From positions 1 through 58,531 of the forward strand of contig NZ_LMFZ01000045.1 of NCBI RefSeq assembly GCF_001427305.1: a stretch of 58,531 nt of DNA. Direction: 5' to 3'. The notes beneath the pieces are model-generated. The model was not told the origin of the DNA. It was given only the letters and a program-made list of their open reading frames with translations, and ran no database searches. Position numbers and translations under genes: made by a program. This document shows, piece by piece, positions 45,066-53,812 of this stretch. Origin of the DNA: Duganella sp. Root1480D1. Lineage in GTDB: Bacteria; Pseudomonadota; Gammaproteobacteria; Burkholderiales; Burkholderiaceae_D. Position 1 is the stretch's first letter. Each line of letters starts with the position of its first letter.

Positions 45066-45071
45066 TATAAT
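45066..45071 (+). promoter_or_regulatory. probable -10 box of purL
   Basis: A perfect TATAAT lies 90 bases before purL in the 219-base gap that also holds the start of the divergent TPR gene. The -35 region (about 45043) is weak. No PurR-like palindrome was recognised. Confidence 0.45.
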
Positions 45072-45160
45072 GTCGGCAAATCGAAATACAGCAAGACCAG
45101 TCAGCTCGTGCACAGTATTCCTTTAAACCGCAGCAACGCTGCATTCTTCACGCCCCCACT

Positions 45161-48100
45161 ATGTTGATTCTGCCGGGTTCCAACGCCCTGTCCTCCTTCC
45201 GTAGCCAACGCCTCCTCAACCAGCTTCAAGCAGTTCTGCCGTCCATTACGTCGGTGCAAGCCCGCTTTATCCACTTTGTCGACGCCGCTTCGCCCCTGTC
45301 CGAAGTCGATCTGAACCGCATGAATGGCCTGCTGACCTACGGCGAGCCAGCCTTGCCGGAGCACGCTGAAGGCGTGGTGGAAGAGTTTGTCGTCATTCCC
45401 CGTTTCGGCACCATCTCGCCGTGGGCTTCCAAGGCCACCGACATCGTGCATAACTGCGGCATGGCGCACATCCACCGCGTGGAGCGTGGCGTTGCCTACC
45501 GCATCAACCTGAAGGGCGGCATCCTGGGCACCGGCCTGGGCGCAGCCAAGAAGCTGGATAGCGAGCAGGCGCAAGCCGTTGCCGCGCTGCTGCACGACCG
45601 CATGACCGAGTCCGTGCTGCGCCATCCTGACCAGGCTGCCGGCCTGTTCTCGAGCCTGGAAGCCAAGCCGCTGGAATCGATCGACGTGCTGGGCGCTGGC
45701 CGCAATGCGCTGGAAAAAGCCAACACCGACCTGGGCCTGGCGATGTCGGACGACGAGATCGATTACCTGCTAGAGGCGTTCACCAACGCCAAGCGCAACC
45801 CGACCGACGTTGAACTGATGATGTTCGCGCAGGCGAACTCGGAGCACTGCCGCCACAAGATCTTCAACGCCGACTGGACCATCGACGGCGTAGCGCAGGA
45901 CAAGTCGCTGTTCAAGATGATCAAGAACACCCACGAGAAGAACCCGCGCGGCACCATCGTTGCCTATTCGGACAACTCCTCGATCATCGAAGGCGCCGAA
46001 GTCACCCGTTTCTACCCGCGTGAAGGCCAGGAATACGCGCCTTCCACCGAGCTGGTGCACACACTGATGAAGGTGGAAACCCACAACCACCCGACGGCGA
46101 TTTCCCCATTCCCGGGCGCCTCGACCGGTGCCGGCGGCGAGATCCGCGACGAAGGCGCGACCGGCCGCGGCTCCAAGCCGAAAGCTGGCCTGACCGGCTT
46201 CACCGTCTCCAACCTGATGATCCCGGGCGCGGTGCAGGCGTGGGAGAACGCCGCCAATGTGACCGCACCGGTCGGCAAGCGCGACGAAAGCCAGGCTTAC
46301 GGCAAGCCGGAACGCATCGCTTCGCCGCTGCAGATCATGATCGAAGGCCCGCTGGGCGGCGCCGCATTCTCGAACGAATTCGGCCGTCCTGTGCTGGGCG
46401 GCTATTTCCGTACTTACGAACAGAACATCGGGCAGCAATTCGCCGGCGGCAAAGATACCGTGATGGGCTACCACAAGCCGATCATGATCGCTGGCGGTAT
46501 CGGCAATATCTCCGGTTCGCACACCCACAAGAACGACATTCCGGTCGGCAGCCTGCTGATCCAGTTGGGCGGCCCCGGCATGCGCATCGGCATGGGCGGT
46601 TCGGCCGCTTCCTCGATGGCGACCGGCACCAATACCGCCGACCTGGACTTCGACTCCGTCCAGCGCGGCAATCCAGAAATGGAACGCCGTGCCCAGGAAG
46701 TCATCAACGGCTGCTGGCAACTGGCCGACAAGAACCCGATCATTTCGATTCACGACGTCGGTGCGGGCGGCCTGTCGAACGCTTTCCCGGAAATCACCAA
46801 CGACGCCAAGCGCGGCGCGATCTTCGACCTGCGCAAGGTGCCGCTGGAAGAATCCGGCATGGCGCCGAAAGAAATCTGGTCCAACGAATCGCAGGAACGC
46901 TACGTGCTGGCCATCGCCCCGGGCGACCTGGCTGGGTTCCAGGCCCTGTGCGAACGTGAGCGTTGCCCATTCGCAGTTGTCGGCGTGGCAACTGAAGAGC
47001 GCCAACTGAAGGTAATCGACCAGGAAATGGGCAACAACCCGGTCGACATGCCAATGGAAGTCCTGCTGGGCAAGCCGCCCAAGATGCACCGCGACGTGAA
47101 GCACGTGCAGAACGACCTGCCTGCCATCGACCTGACCGGCATTCAGCTCGAAGAAGCCGCCAAGCGCGTGCTGCTGCTGCCAACCGTGGCCGACAAGAGC
47201 TTCCTGATCACCATTGGTGACCGTACCGTGGGCGGCATGTCCGTGCGCGACCAGATGGTCGGCCCATGGCAGGTGCCAGTGGCTGACTGCGCGGTGACCA
47301 CCTTGAGCTACGACGCCTACGTAGGCGAGGCGATGGCGATGGGCGAGCGCACGCCGCTGGCCGTGATCGACGCCCCGGCTTCCGGCCGCATGGCTGTCGG
47401 CGAAACCGTCACCAACCTGGCTGCCGCGCCAATCAACGATATTTCGGACATCAAGCTGTCGGCCAACTGGATGGCTGCTTGCGGCCAACCAGGCCAGGAT
47501 GCAGCCCTGTTTGATACCGTGAAAGCGGTCGGCATGGAACTGTGCCCGGCACTGGGCCTGTCGATCCCGGTCGGCAAGGATTCGCTGTCCATGCGCACCA
47601 CCTGGAGAGACGAGGGCGCCGACAAGGCCGTGATTTCGCCGGTATCCCTGATCGTTTCCGGTTTCTCGCCGGTGTACGACGTGCGCAAGTCGCTGACCCC
47701 GCAGATCCGTACCGACAAGGGCGAGACGTCCCTGATAGTGATCGACCTGGGCCGCGGCAAGAACCGCATGGGTGCTTCCGCCCTGGCCCAAGTCATGGGC
47801 CAGTTGGGCAATGCCGCTCCGGATGTGGATTCGCCGGAAGACCTGAAAGGCTTCTTCAACGCGATCCAGCAACTGAACAAGGAAGGCAAGATCCTGGCCT
47901 ACCACGACCGTTCCGACGGCGGCTTGTACGCAACCCTGGTGGAAATGGCCTTTGCCGGCCGCGCCGGCCTGTCTGTCAACCTGGACATGCTGACCCTGGG
48001 CGAAGAAGGTACCATGGATCATGGCGACGCCAAGAACTGGGCTGGCCAGGTGGCTGAGCGCCGCAACGAGCTGACCCTGTCTGCATTGTTCAACGAAGAG

Positions 48101-49204
48101 CTGGGCGCCGTGATCCAGGTTCGCGCCGAAGAGAAATCGGCCGTCATGGACGTGCTGCGCACCTTCAACCTGGGCGCTTGCAGCCACATCATCGGCAAGC
48201 TGAACGACCGTGGCGTGATCGAGTTCACCCGCGACGCCAAAGTCATCTACTCGCAGCCGCGCGCCGAACTGCACCGCCTGTGGAGCGAAACCAGCTGGCG
48301 TATCTCGCGCGTGCGCGAGAATCCGGCGACCGCGGATGCCGAATACGATCGCCTGCTGGACGAAAGCGATCCAGGCATGCAGCCAAAAGTGTCCTTCGAC
48401 ATGGCGGAAAACATTGCTACGCCGTTCCTGTCGTCGGGCGTGCGTCCACGGGTGGCGATCCTGCGCGAGCAGGGCGTCAACTCGCATATCGAGACTGCCT
48501 GGGCGATGCACCGCGCCGGCTTTGCCGCTGTCGACGTGCACATGAGCGACCTGATTGCGCGCCGCGTTTCGCTGGACGACTTCCAGGGCATTATCGCCGT
48601 GGGCGGCTTCTCTTACGGCGACGTGCTGGGTGCGGGCGAAGGCTGGGCCAAGTCCATCCTGTTCAACCCGGAAATGGCTGAGCAGTTCGCCAAGTTCTTC
48701 CAGCGCAAAGATACCTTCGGCATGGGCATCTGCAATGGCTGCCAGATGATGTCGAACCTGAAATCGCTGATTCCGGGCGCGCATGCATGGCCGAAGTTCA
48801 CCACCAACAAATCGGAGAAGTTCGAGGCACGCTTCTCGATGGTGGAAGTACTGGATTCGCCATCGATCTTCCTGCATGGTATGGCCGGCACCCAGACCCC
48901 GATCGCGATTGCGCACGGTGAAGGTTTCGCAGACTTCAGCCAGACCGGCAATATCGATGAGGCAATCGGTGCACTGCGCTTTGTGGATAACAAAGGCAGC
49001 GCCACCGAAACCTACCCATACAACCCGAACGGTTCGCCGCGCGGCCTGACCTCGGTGACCACGCCTGACGGCCGCTTCACCGTGATGATGCCGCACCCGG
49101 AACGCGTTTCCCGCACGGTGCAGAACTCCTGGCACCCGGACGGCTGGGGCGAGGATTCGCCTTGGGCGCGTATGTGGGGCAACGCGCGCAAGTTCATCGG
49201 CTAA
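45161..49204 (+). CDS. purL: phosphoribosylformylglycinamidine synthase
   Basis: A 1347-residue large-type FGAM synthase, the fourth step of purine synthesis, using glutamine and ATP. It has the N-terminal PurS-like domain, linker and the two AIRS-like halves. Motifs include ANSEHCRHKIFNADW, KVETHNHPTAISPFPGA and GAGGLSNAFPEI. The C-terminal class I amidotransferase has the catalytic Cys in FGMGICNGCQMM and His/Glu in PHPER. The full fused form (about 1300 residues) is typical of proteobacteria. It meets a convergent PEP-CTERM gene five bases after its stop. Confidence 0.98.
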   Translation: MLILPGSNALSSFRSQRLLNQLQAVLPSITSVQARFIHFVDAASPLSEVDLNRMNGLLTYGEPALPEHAEGVVEEFVVIPRFGTISPWASKATDIVHNCGMAHIHRVERGVAYRINLKGGILGTGLGAAKKLDSEQAQAVAALLHDRMTESVLRHPDQAAGLFSSLEAKPLESIDVLGAGRNALEKANTDLGLAMSDDEIDYLLEAFTNAKRNPTDVELMMFAQANSEHCRHKIFNADWTIDGVAQDKSLFKMIKNTHEKNPRGTIVAYSDNSSIIEGAEVTRFYPREGQEYAPSTELVHTLMKVETHNHPTAISPFPGASTGAGGEIRDEGATGRGSKPKAGLTGFTVSNLMIPGAVQAWENAANVTAPVGKRDESQAYGKPERIASPLQIMIEGPLGGAAFSNEFGRPVLGGYFRTYEQNIGQQFAGGKDTVMGYHKPIMIAGGIGNISGSHTHKNDIPVGSLLIQLGGPGMRIGMGGSAASSMATGTNTADLDFDSVQRGNPEMERRAQEVINGCWQLADKNPIISIHDVGAGGLSNAFPEITNDAKRGAIFDLRKVPLEESGMAPKEIWSNESQERYVLAIAPGDLAGFQALCERERCPFAVVGVATEERQLKVIDQEMGNNPVDMPMEVLLGKPPKMHRDVKHVQNDLPAIDLTGIQLEEAAKRVLLLPTVADKSFLITIGDRTVGGMSVRDQMVGPWQVPVADCAVTTLSYDAYVGEAMAMGERTPLAVIDAPASGRMAVGETVTNLAAAPINDISDIKLSANWMAACGQPGQDAALFDTVKAVGMELCPALGLSIPVGKDSLSMRTTWRDEGADKAVISPVSLIVSGFSPVYDVRKSLTPQIRTDKGETSLIVIDLGRGKNRMGASALAQVMGQLGNAAPDVDSPEDLKGFFNAIQQLNKEGKILAYHDRSDGGLYATLVEMAFAGRAGLSVNLDMLTLGEEGTMDHGDAKNWAGQVAERRNELTLSALFNEELGAVIQVRAEEKSAVMDVLRTFNLGACSHIIGKLNDRGVIEFTRDAKVIYSQPRAELHRLWSETSWRISRVRENPATADAEYDRLLDESDPGMQPKVSFDMAENIATPFLSSGVRPRVAILREQGVNSHIETAWAMHRAGFAAVDVHMSDLIARRVSLDDFQGIIAVGGFSYGDVLGAGEGWAKSILFNPEMAEQFAKFFQRKDTFGMGICNGCQMMSNLKSLIPGAHAWPKFTTNKSEKFEARFSMVEVLDSPSIFLHGMAGTQTPIAIAHGEGFADFSQTGNIDEAIGALRFVDNKGSATETYPYNPNGSPRGLTSVTTPDGRFTVMMPHPERVSRTVQNSWHPDGWGEDSPWARMWGNARKFIG

Positions 49205-49208
49205 GGGC

Positions 49209-49889
49209 TTAAACGCGTTTCCGGCGTGCCGCCAGCAAGGCGGCGATACCGCCGAACATCAACACGGCCCCACCCGGGGCCGGCACCTGGGTCGCATCGG
49301 CGAACGTGAAGTCGTCTGCGACCCAGTTGCCACTCTGCTGGCCGAGTTCCCTGCGGTCGATACGGTAGCCGGTGATCGCGCCCAGCATGGCGAAGATGCT
49401 GGTGTCGACAAAGGACAGCGGTTCCGGCAATCCCGGATGGCTTTCCGGCAAGTCAAATACGACAGAGGCGAGTTCGCTGGCACCATTCAGCGCCACGATC
49501 GTGACCTGGTCAGCACCACCTTCTCCAAATCCATAGTATTGATTGCGGCCGAACCAAGCGCCGGTCAGGACCTTATTGGTCGTGATGGTCATGCCGGTCG
49601 AACCCGAGGAGTTGGAGACGAAATAATGTCCGGAATGCGGACTGCCAAATAGCGGGCTGCCTGCTCCGCCAACCCTATATTGGTCCCCGACTACTCCAAA
49701 CCGGTCATCCCAAATGACGCCCTGATACTCCAGGCTGGCGGTCGAATTGGTCCATTGAATGCCGGTCGCACTGTCCAGCGCGGGCGGGAATGGCAGGTCG
49801 TCAAACGTGGCAATTACGCCTGCCATGGCGGGAGTTGCGGCAATAAAAGCGCCGCAAACGATTAACTGCCGTATCGCGAGTTTATTCAT
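49209..49889 (-). CDS. PEP-CTERM-type exported protein (VPAPG variant)
   Basis: A 226-residue secreted protein. It has a signal peptide (IRQLIVCGAFIAATPAMA), a beta-rich body and a C-terminal VPAPGGAVLMFGGIAALLAARRKRV. This is the motif-helix-basic-tail form recognised by exosortase systems, with PAPG in place of PEP. The start at 49889 is preceded by a very strong AAAAGGAGG site. Such proteins are usually envelope or matrix components. The body has no identified enzyme motif. Confidence 0.82.
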   Translation of the reverse strand: MNKLAIRQLIVCGAFIAATPAMAGVIATFDDLPFPPALDSATGIQWTNSTASLEYQGVIWDDRFGVVGDQYRVGGAGSPLFGSPHSGHYFVSNSSGSTGMTITTNKVLTGAWFGRNQYYGFGEGGADQVTIVALNGASELASVVFDLPESHPGLPEPLSFVDTSIFAMLGAITGYRIDRRELGQQSGNWVADDFTFADATQVPAPGGAVLMFGGIAALLAARRKRV

Positions 49890-50032
49890 GTCCAGCCTCC
49901 TTTTAGTTGTCACGAGTTTAACGCGACATTTTCAGGGGCGGCAATTGTGCACATTATTATTGTTGTTTTAACGCTGCCTGGCGGCTACCACATTGCATGC
50001 TAACTACTGGCATATACACGCCAGTTTCGGGC

Positions 50033-50698
50033 TTAGCCCCCGGGGGAGAGGTGCTTGCCCGCCTCGCGGATACTCAACTTGGACAGCGCAGTCTTATTTT
50101 CACTAATGAATAGAGCGACATTATGTGGAGCATGCCGCGCATAATCCCGCAGGGCCCAGCCAATTGCTTTCTGAATGAAAAATTCATTTTCATGGCCAAG
50201 GGCGAGTGAATAACGGAACAGGCGCATTTCGTCGGTTTTGCCTCGCCAACCCAATTGATGGAGCAAGGCAATCCGCCGCATCCAGAAATTATCGTGCTTC
50301 AAAGCAGCATCCATTTCGTGGTGATTGAAACGCAGGACGTCGCCGATAATGCCAGCCATGCCGTCGACAGAATCCCACCACGATTTCCGCAATACAAAGG
50401 CGAGCAGCTCCGGCAAATCGGCACTTTCGAACTGCTTCCAATGCGCGGCCATCAAATCCAGGGCCGCATACTGATATTCCCGTTCCGGAAATTGCCAAAG
50501 CTCGCTGGCGACGCCGATCAGTTCGGCCGACGGCGCTCCTTTGAAATCACGGATCAGCGGCTTCAGTGCCTCGCGCCGTGCAGGGGTTGGTATGCCGAGG
50601 AAAGGGAACTGGTCGCGCATATACGCGCGCATCGCTGGAGCCCGAGCGGCATCGGAGAGCGGGGCGAGGGTGGAGAGGAAGTCTTTAGTCGTTGGCAT
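50033..50698 (-). CDS. AlkD-like DNA alkylation repair glycosylase
   Basis: A 221-residue all-helical HEAT-like repeat protein of the AlkD family. These enzymes remove bulky or cationic alkylated bases without flipping them. The family signature KSWWDSVDGMAGIIGDVL near residue 109 contains the catalytic Trp and Asp. The C-terminal FIQKAIGWALRDYARH is also typical. The start at 50698 (MPTTKDFL) was chosen; an earlier ATG lies inside the terminator of the upstream gene. Confidence 0.9.
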   Translation of the reverse strand: MPTTKDFLSTLAPLSDAARAPAMRAYMRDQFPFLGIPTPARREALKPLIRDFKGAPSAELIGVASELWQFPEREYQYAALDLMAAHWKQFESADLPELLAFVLRKSWWDSVDGMAGIIGDVLRFNHHEMDAALKHDNFWMRRIALLHQLGWRGKTDEMRLFRYSLALGHENEFFIQKAIGWALRDYARHAPHNVALFISENKTALSKLSIREAGKHLSPGG

Positions 50699-50701
50699 AA
50701 T

Positions 50702-50725
50702 AAAAAAGCGCCCCGTGGGGCGCTT
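50702..50725 (-). terminator. terminator of the first parvulin gene
   Basis: Nine-base arms AAGCGCCCC and GGGGCGCTT (50706-50714, 50717-50725) are followed on the minus strand by six T. It is well placed after the parvulin gene that ends at 50758, on the same strand. Confidence 0.88.
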
Positions 50726-50757
50726 GATCAAGGCGGCCGGCGAGGGCGCGCCTGGGA

Positions 50758-51534
50758 TTATTGCACTTTAGCCTTGGCAACCAACTGGTCGCGGTAAGCC
50801 GCAACTTTACGCTGGGTCAGGGACTCAGCGATCTGGCCCTTGATTTCTTCCAGGGAAGGTACTTTGGCAGCGCGGGAGCCTTCCAGCTTGATCACGTGGT
50901 AGCCGAATTGCGATTGCACTGGCTTGTCGGTGACTTGGCCGTCTTTCAGGGCCACCATCGCATCAGCGAATGGCTTCACGTAGTTGCCTGGGGCTGCCCA
51001 GTCCAGGTCGCCGCCGTTGGCTGCCGAACCCGGGTCTTGCGAGGCCTTGGCCAGATCTTCAAACTTGGCGCCGCCTTTCAGCTTGGCGACGATGTCGGTC
51101 GCTTCTTTCTCGGTCTTCACCAGGATGTGGCGAGCGTGGTATTCCTTTTCGCCCTTGGAGGCTTTGAACTGGTCGTAAGCGGACTTGATTTCAGCGTCGC
51201 TGACAGGGTTCTTCTTGACGTAGTCAACCAGCAGGGCGCGGATGATGATGTCCTGGCGAGCCTGCTCCAGGGCGTCTTTCACTTCCTTGTTCGCAGCAAC
51301 GCCTTGCTTGGTCGCTTCCTGGACCAGAACTTCGCGGCCGATCAGGGATTTCTTGATCATGTCGCGCAGTTGTGGCGAGTCAGGCTGGCCTTGGGCAGCG
51401 GCTTGTTTGACAGCGGCATCCATCTGGGCGGATGGGATCGCTTTGCCGTTCACGGTAGCGACGGTCTGGGCGAAAGCAGGGGTGGCTGCAACTGCGATCA
51501 GTGCCAACAGCAGGGTAGCTGGTTTAAATTTCAT
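50758..51534 (-). CDS. periplasmic parvulin-type peptidyl-prolyl isomerase, paralogue 2
   Basis: A 258-residue secreted foldase. Signal peptide MKFKPATLLLALIAVAATPAFA is followed by a helical N-terminal chaperone part. The parvulin domain (about residues 130-225) has YHARHILVKTEKEA and GSAANGGDLDW. A C-terminal helical tail follows. It resembles SurA/PrsA-like PPIases of betaproteobacteria. It is a tandem duplicate of the next gene upstream, separated by 64 bases with a hairpin. Confidence 0.93.
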   Translation of the reverse strand: MKFKPATLLLALIAVAATPAFAQTVATVNGKAIPSAQMDAAVKQAAAQGQPDSPQLRDMIKKSLIGREVLVQEATKQGVAANKEVKDALEQARQDIIIRALLVDYVKKNPVSDAEIKSAYDQFKASKGEKEYHARHILVKTEKEATDIVAKLKGGAKFEDLAKASQDPGSAANGGDLDWAAPGNYVKPFADAMVALKDGQVTDKPVQSQFGYHVIKLEGSRAAKVPSLEEIKGQIAESLTQRKVAAYRDQLVAKAKVQ

Positions 51535-51558
51535 TGAGTGTTTCCTTAGTTAAAATAA

Positions 51559-51583
51559 ATCCGGCGCCACGTGGGCGCCGGAT
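51559..51583 (-). terminator. hairpin between the tandem parvulin genes
   Basis: Perfect ten-base arms ATCCGGCGCC and GGCGCCGGAT enclose a five-base loop. On the minus strand TTTATTTTAA follows. It should reduce read-through from the upstream to the downstream copy. Confidence 0.7.
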
Positions 51584-51598
51584 CAGGTCCGTGACGGA

Positions 51599-52378
51599 TT
51601 ATTGTACTTTGGCTTTCTTAACCAGGGATTCCTGATAGGACTGCAGTTTTGCGCGCATCAGGGAATCGGCGATACGTGGCTTCACTTCTTCCAGGGTAGG
51701 CAGTTTGACTGGACGGGTGTCGTCAACCTTGATCACATGGAAACCGCTTGGGGTTTGCACTGGCTTCTCGGTAACCTGGCCTTTTTGCAGGGAGGCGAAT
51801 GCATCTGCGAAGACTTTAGGGAAGTTGCCTGGGGTACCCCAGTCCAGGTCGCCGCCATTCGCTGCCGAGCCGGTGTCCTTGGAGTTTTTGGCCAGGTCTT
51901 CGAACTTGGCGCCGCCTTTCAGCTTGGCGATGATGTCGTTAGCTTCTTTTTCGGTTTCCACCAGGATGTGGCGCACGTGGTATTCCTTGTCGCCTTCGGC
52001 GGCAACGGCGCGGTCGTATTCAGCCTTGATCTCGGCATCGCCAACCGGGTTCTTCTTCACGTAGTCAGCAGCCAGGGCGTTCAGCATGATGTCCTGACGA
52101 GCCTGTTCCAGGGCGGTGGTCACGTCCTTGCTCTTGGACAGGCCTTGCTTCTCGGCTTCCTGGATCATTACTTCGCGGCCGATCAGGGACTTCTTGATCA
52201 TGTCGCGCAGTTGCGGGGTGTCTTGCTGCTGGCCTTGGGCAACGACTTGCTTGACCAGGGCGTCAACTTTGGCGGTCGGGATGGCTTTGCCATTGACGAC
52301 AGCGGCGTTCTGGGCGAAAGCTGGTGCAGCGGCAACGGCGATAAGTGCGAGCAGCAAGCGGGCTGGCTTGAAAGTCAT
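51599..52378 (-). CDS. periplasmic parvulin-type peptidyl-prolyl isomerase, paralogue 1
   Basis: A 259-residue paralogue of the gene at 50758-51534, similar along its full length. Signal peptide MTFKPARLLLALIAVAAAPAFA precedes the chaperone part. The parvulin domain has YHVRHILVETEKEA and GSAANGGDLDW. It is the first of the pair. Both probably act on outer-membrane or secreted proteins. No other function is visible. Confidence 0.93.
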   Translation of the reverse strand: MTFKPARLLLALIAVAAAPAFAQNAAVVNGKAIPTAKVDALVKQVVAQGQQQDTPQLRDMIKKSLIGREVMIQEAEKQGLSKSKDVTTALEQARQDIMLNALAADYVKKNPVGDAEIKAEYDRAVAAEGDKEYHVRHILVETEKEANDIIAKLKGGAKFEDLAKNSKDTGSAANGGDLDWGTPGNFPKVFADAFASLQKGQVTEKPVQTPSGFHVIKVDDTRPVKLPTLEEVKPRIADSLMRAKLQSYQESLVKKAKVQ

Positions 52379-52498
52379 TTAGTCTAATTCCTAGGGAAAG
52401 TTTACTGAATTGCGGGGATTTTGGGCTGGTTCGCCGAGATGTCTCTACTATTCAACGATCGAGGTTCTTTTTGATGTTTCCCAAAAACTCCGCGCATA

Positions 52499-52771
52499 TC
52501 ATACTTCGGACGGTGCCAGTGCGGTAATGGCCAATGCATGAATTTCTTTATGCATCATATCGTGCACGGAATCATACACCAGACGATGGCGCATGACGAG
52601 TTTCACACCTTCGAATTTAGTAGAGACAATTTTCAGTCGGTAATGGCCGCCGCCGGAGGCAGCGCCGGCATGGCCGGCATGCAGGGCCGATTCATCATCG
52701 AGCACAATTTCCGACGGGGCCAGTGCTGCTTCCAGGCGTTCACGAATCTTGGTCAGGCGCGGGTCGCTCAT
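52499..52771 (-). CDS. bolA: BolA-family protein
   Basis: A 90-residue protein with the BolA fold. A loop histidine (SGGGHYRLKIVS) and the conserved FEGVKLVMRHRLVYDSV and HALAI motifs are present. BolA proteins bind [2Fe-2S] clusters with monothiol glutaredoxins and also act in stress control. The start overlaps the yciB stop (ATGA at 52768-52771), so the two are coupled. Confidence 0.93.
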   Translation of the reverse strand: MSDPRLTKIRERLEAALAPSEIVLDDESALHAGHAGAASGGGHYRLKIVSTKFEGVKLVMRHRLVYDSVHDMMHKEIHALAITALAPSEV

Positions 52772-53397
52772 GCTTCATCCTTAATATGTTTAGAGAGGTA
52801 GAAAGCCTGCGCGATAAAGAACACCAGCATCAATCCGGTAACGCCGAAGGCCTTGAAATTGACCCAGGCATCGTTATCCGACTTGAACAGGATGAAGGCG
52901 ACAAACAGGTTAACAAAACCCAACACCAGCCAGAAGGTAATCCACATGAAATGCAGGCGCACCCAGACGTGCTCCGGCAGTTGCACCTGCTTTTCCATCG
53001 CCAGGCGAATCATGTTTTTATCGAAGAAGCGGTAAGCAACCAACATAGCAGTGGCCAGGAACCAGTAAATAATGGTCGGCTTCCACTTGATAAAGTCATC
53101 GTCGTGGAAATAGATCGTCATGCCGCCAAATACGATAAACACTACAAGGGAAACCCATAGTACTCCGTCGACTTTCTTGCGACGTGCCAGCAGATATAAC
53201 ACCTGGGCAGCGGTGCCGATAATACCGACGATGGTGGCGGCTACGATCGGCGCCTGAGAAGCCGGAATTGCGCCTCCGGATACCAGGCTGCCTAAATGGG
53301 CATTCAGCATGGCGTGCACAGCTTCCTGGTGGCCGCCGGCGAATTTGTAGCTGACAAAGAACAGAATCAGCGGAAACAGGTCGAAAATAATCTTCAT
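52768..53397 (-). CDS. yciB: inner-membrane-spanning protein YciB (septation protein A)
   Basis: A 209-residue protein with about five membrane helices and the family N-terminus MKIIFDLFPLILFF. The FYKPTIIYW-like motif (KWKPTIIYWFLAT) is near residue 100. YciB is needed for normal cell division and envelope integrity. The start at 53397 fits the family; an open frame upstream is not conserved. It lies four bases after msrB. Confidence 0.93.
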   Translation of the reverse strand: MKIIFDLFPLILFFVSYKFAGGHQEAVHAMLNAHLGSLVSGGAIPASQAPIVAATIVGIIGTAAQVLYLLARRKKVDGVLWVSLVVFIVFGGMTIYFHDDDFIKWKPTIIYWFLATAMLVAYRFFDKNMIRLAMEKQVQLPEHVWVRLHFMWITFWLVLGFVNLFVAFILFKSDNDAWVNFKAFGVTGLMLVFFIAQAFYLSKHIKDEA

Positions 53398-53401
53398 CTT
53401 A

Positions 53402-53800
53402 TTAAGGCGTTGGTTCGAAACGCAGCGACGCCGAATTAATGCAATAGCGTAATCCGGTCGGCGGCGGACCATCAGGGAAGACATGGCCTAGGTGGGCATC
53501 ACATACTGCACAGATGATTTCGGTGCGCAGCATACCATGCGAACGGTCCGTTTTCTCGATGATATTCGCTGGATTGAGCGCCTTGAAGTAGCTCGGCCAA
53601 CCGCAGCCGGAATCGAACTTGGCATCCGATTCGAACAAGGGCGTATTGCAGCAGACGCAGGTATAGATGCCGTGCTCGTGGTGATCCCAGAACTTGCCGG
53701 TAAACGCGCGTTCGGTAGCGGCGTGGCGCGTGACCTGGTATTCCATCGGGTCGAGCTGGGCGCGCCATTCGGCATCGGTCTTGACTACTTTATCGCTCAT
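53402..53800 (-). CDS. msrB: peptide-methionine (R)-S-oxide reductase
   Basis: A 132-residue MsrB. It reduces the R-form of methionine sulfoxide in proteins. The zinc-binding pairs are C48/C51 (CVCC) and C97/C100 (CAVC). The catalytic residue is C120 in RYCINSASLRF, the usual signature. It has no export signal, so it acts in the cytoplasm. It is 12 bases after selO and 4 bases before yciB, in the same direction. Confidence 0.96.
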   Translation of the reverse strand: MSDKVVKTDAEWRAQLDPMEYQVTRHAATERAFTGKFWDHHEHGIYTCVCCNTPLFESDAKFDSGCGWPSYFKALNPANIIEKTDRSHGMLRTEIICAVCDAHLGHVFPDGPPPTGLRYCINSASLRFEPTP

Positions 53801-53812
53801 TTTTTTTTGATC

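Noticed and set aside
45770..49135. Very long open frame on the minus strand opposite purL (over 1100 codons)
   Set aside because: It is a mirror frame caused by high GC codon use in purL. The translation is rich in His, Arg, Gln and Val with no recognised domain, while purL itself is certain. The same applies to the long minus-strand frames opposite lon, the RND pump and sdaA.
49950..50032. Hairpin CTGGC/GCCAG between the PEP-CTERM and AlkD-like genes
   Set aside because: The five-base arms are too short and there is no T-run to support a terminator call.
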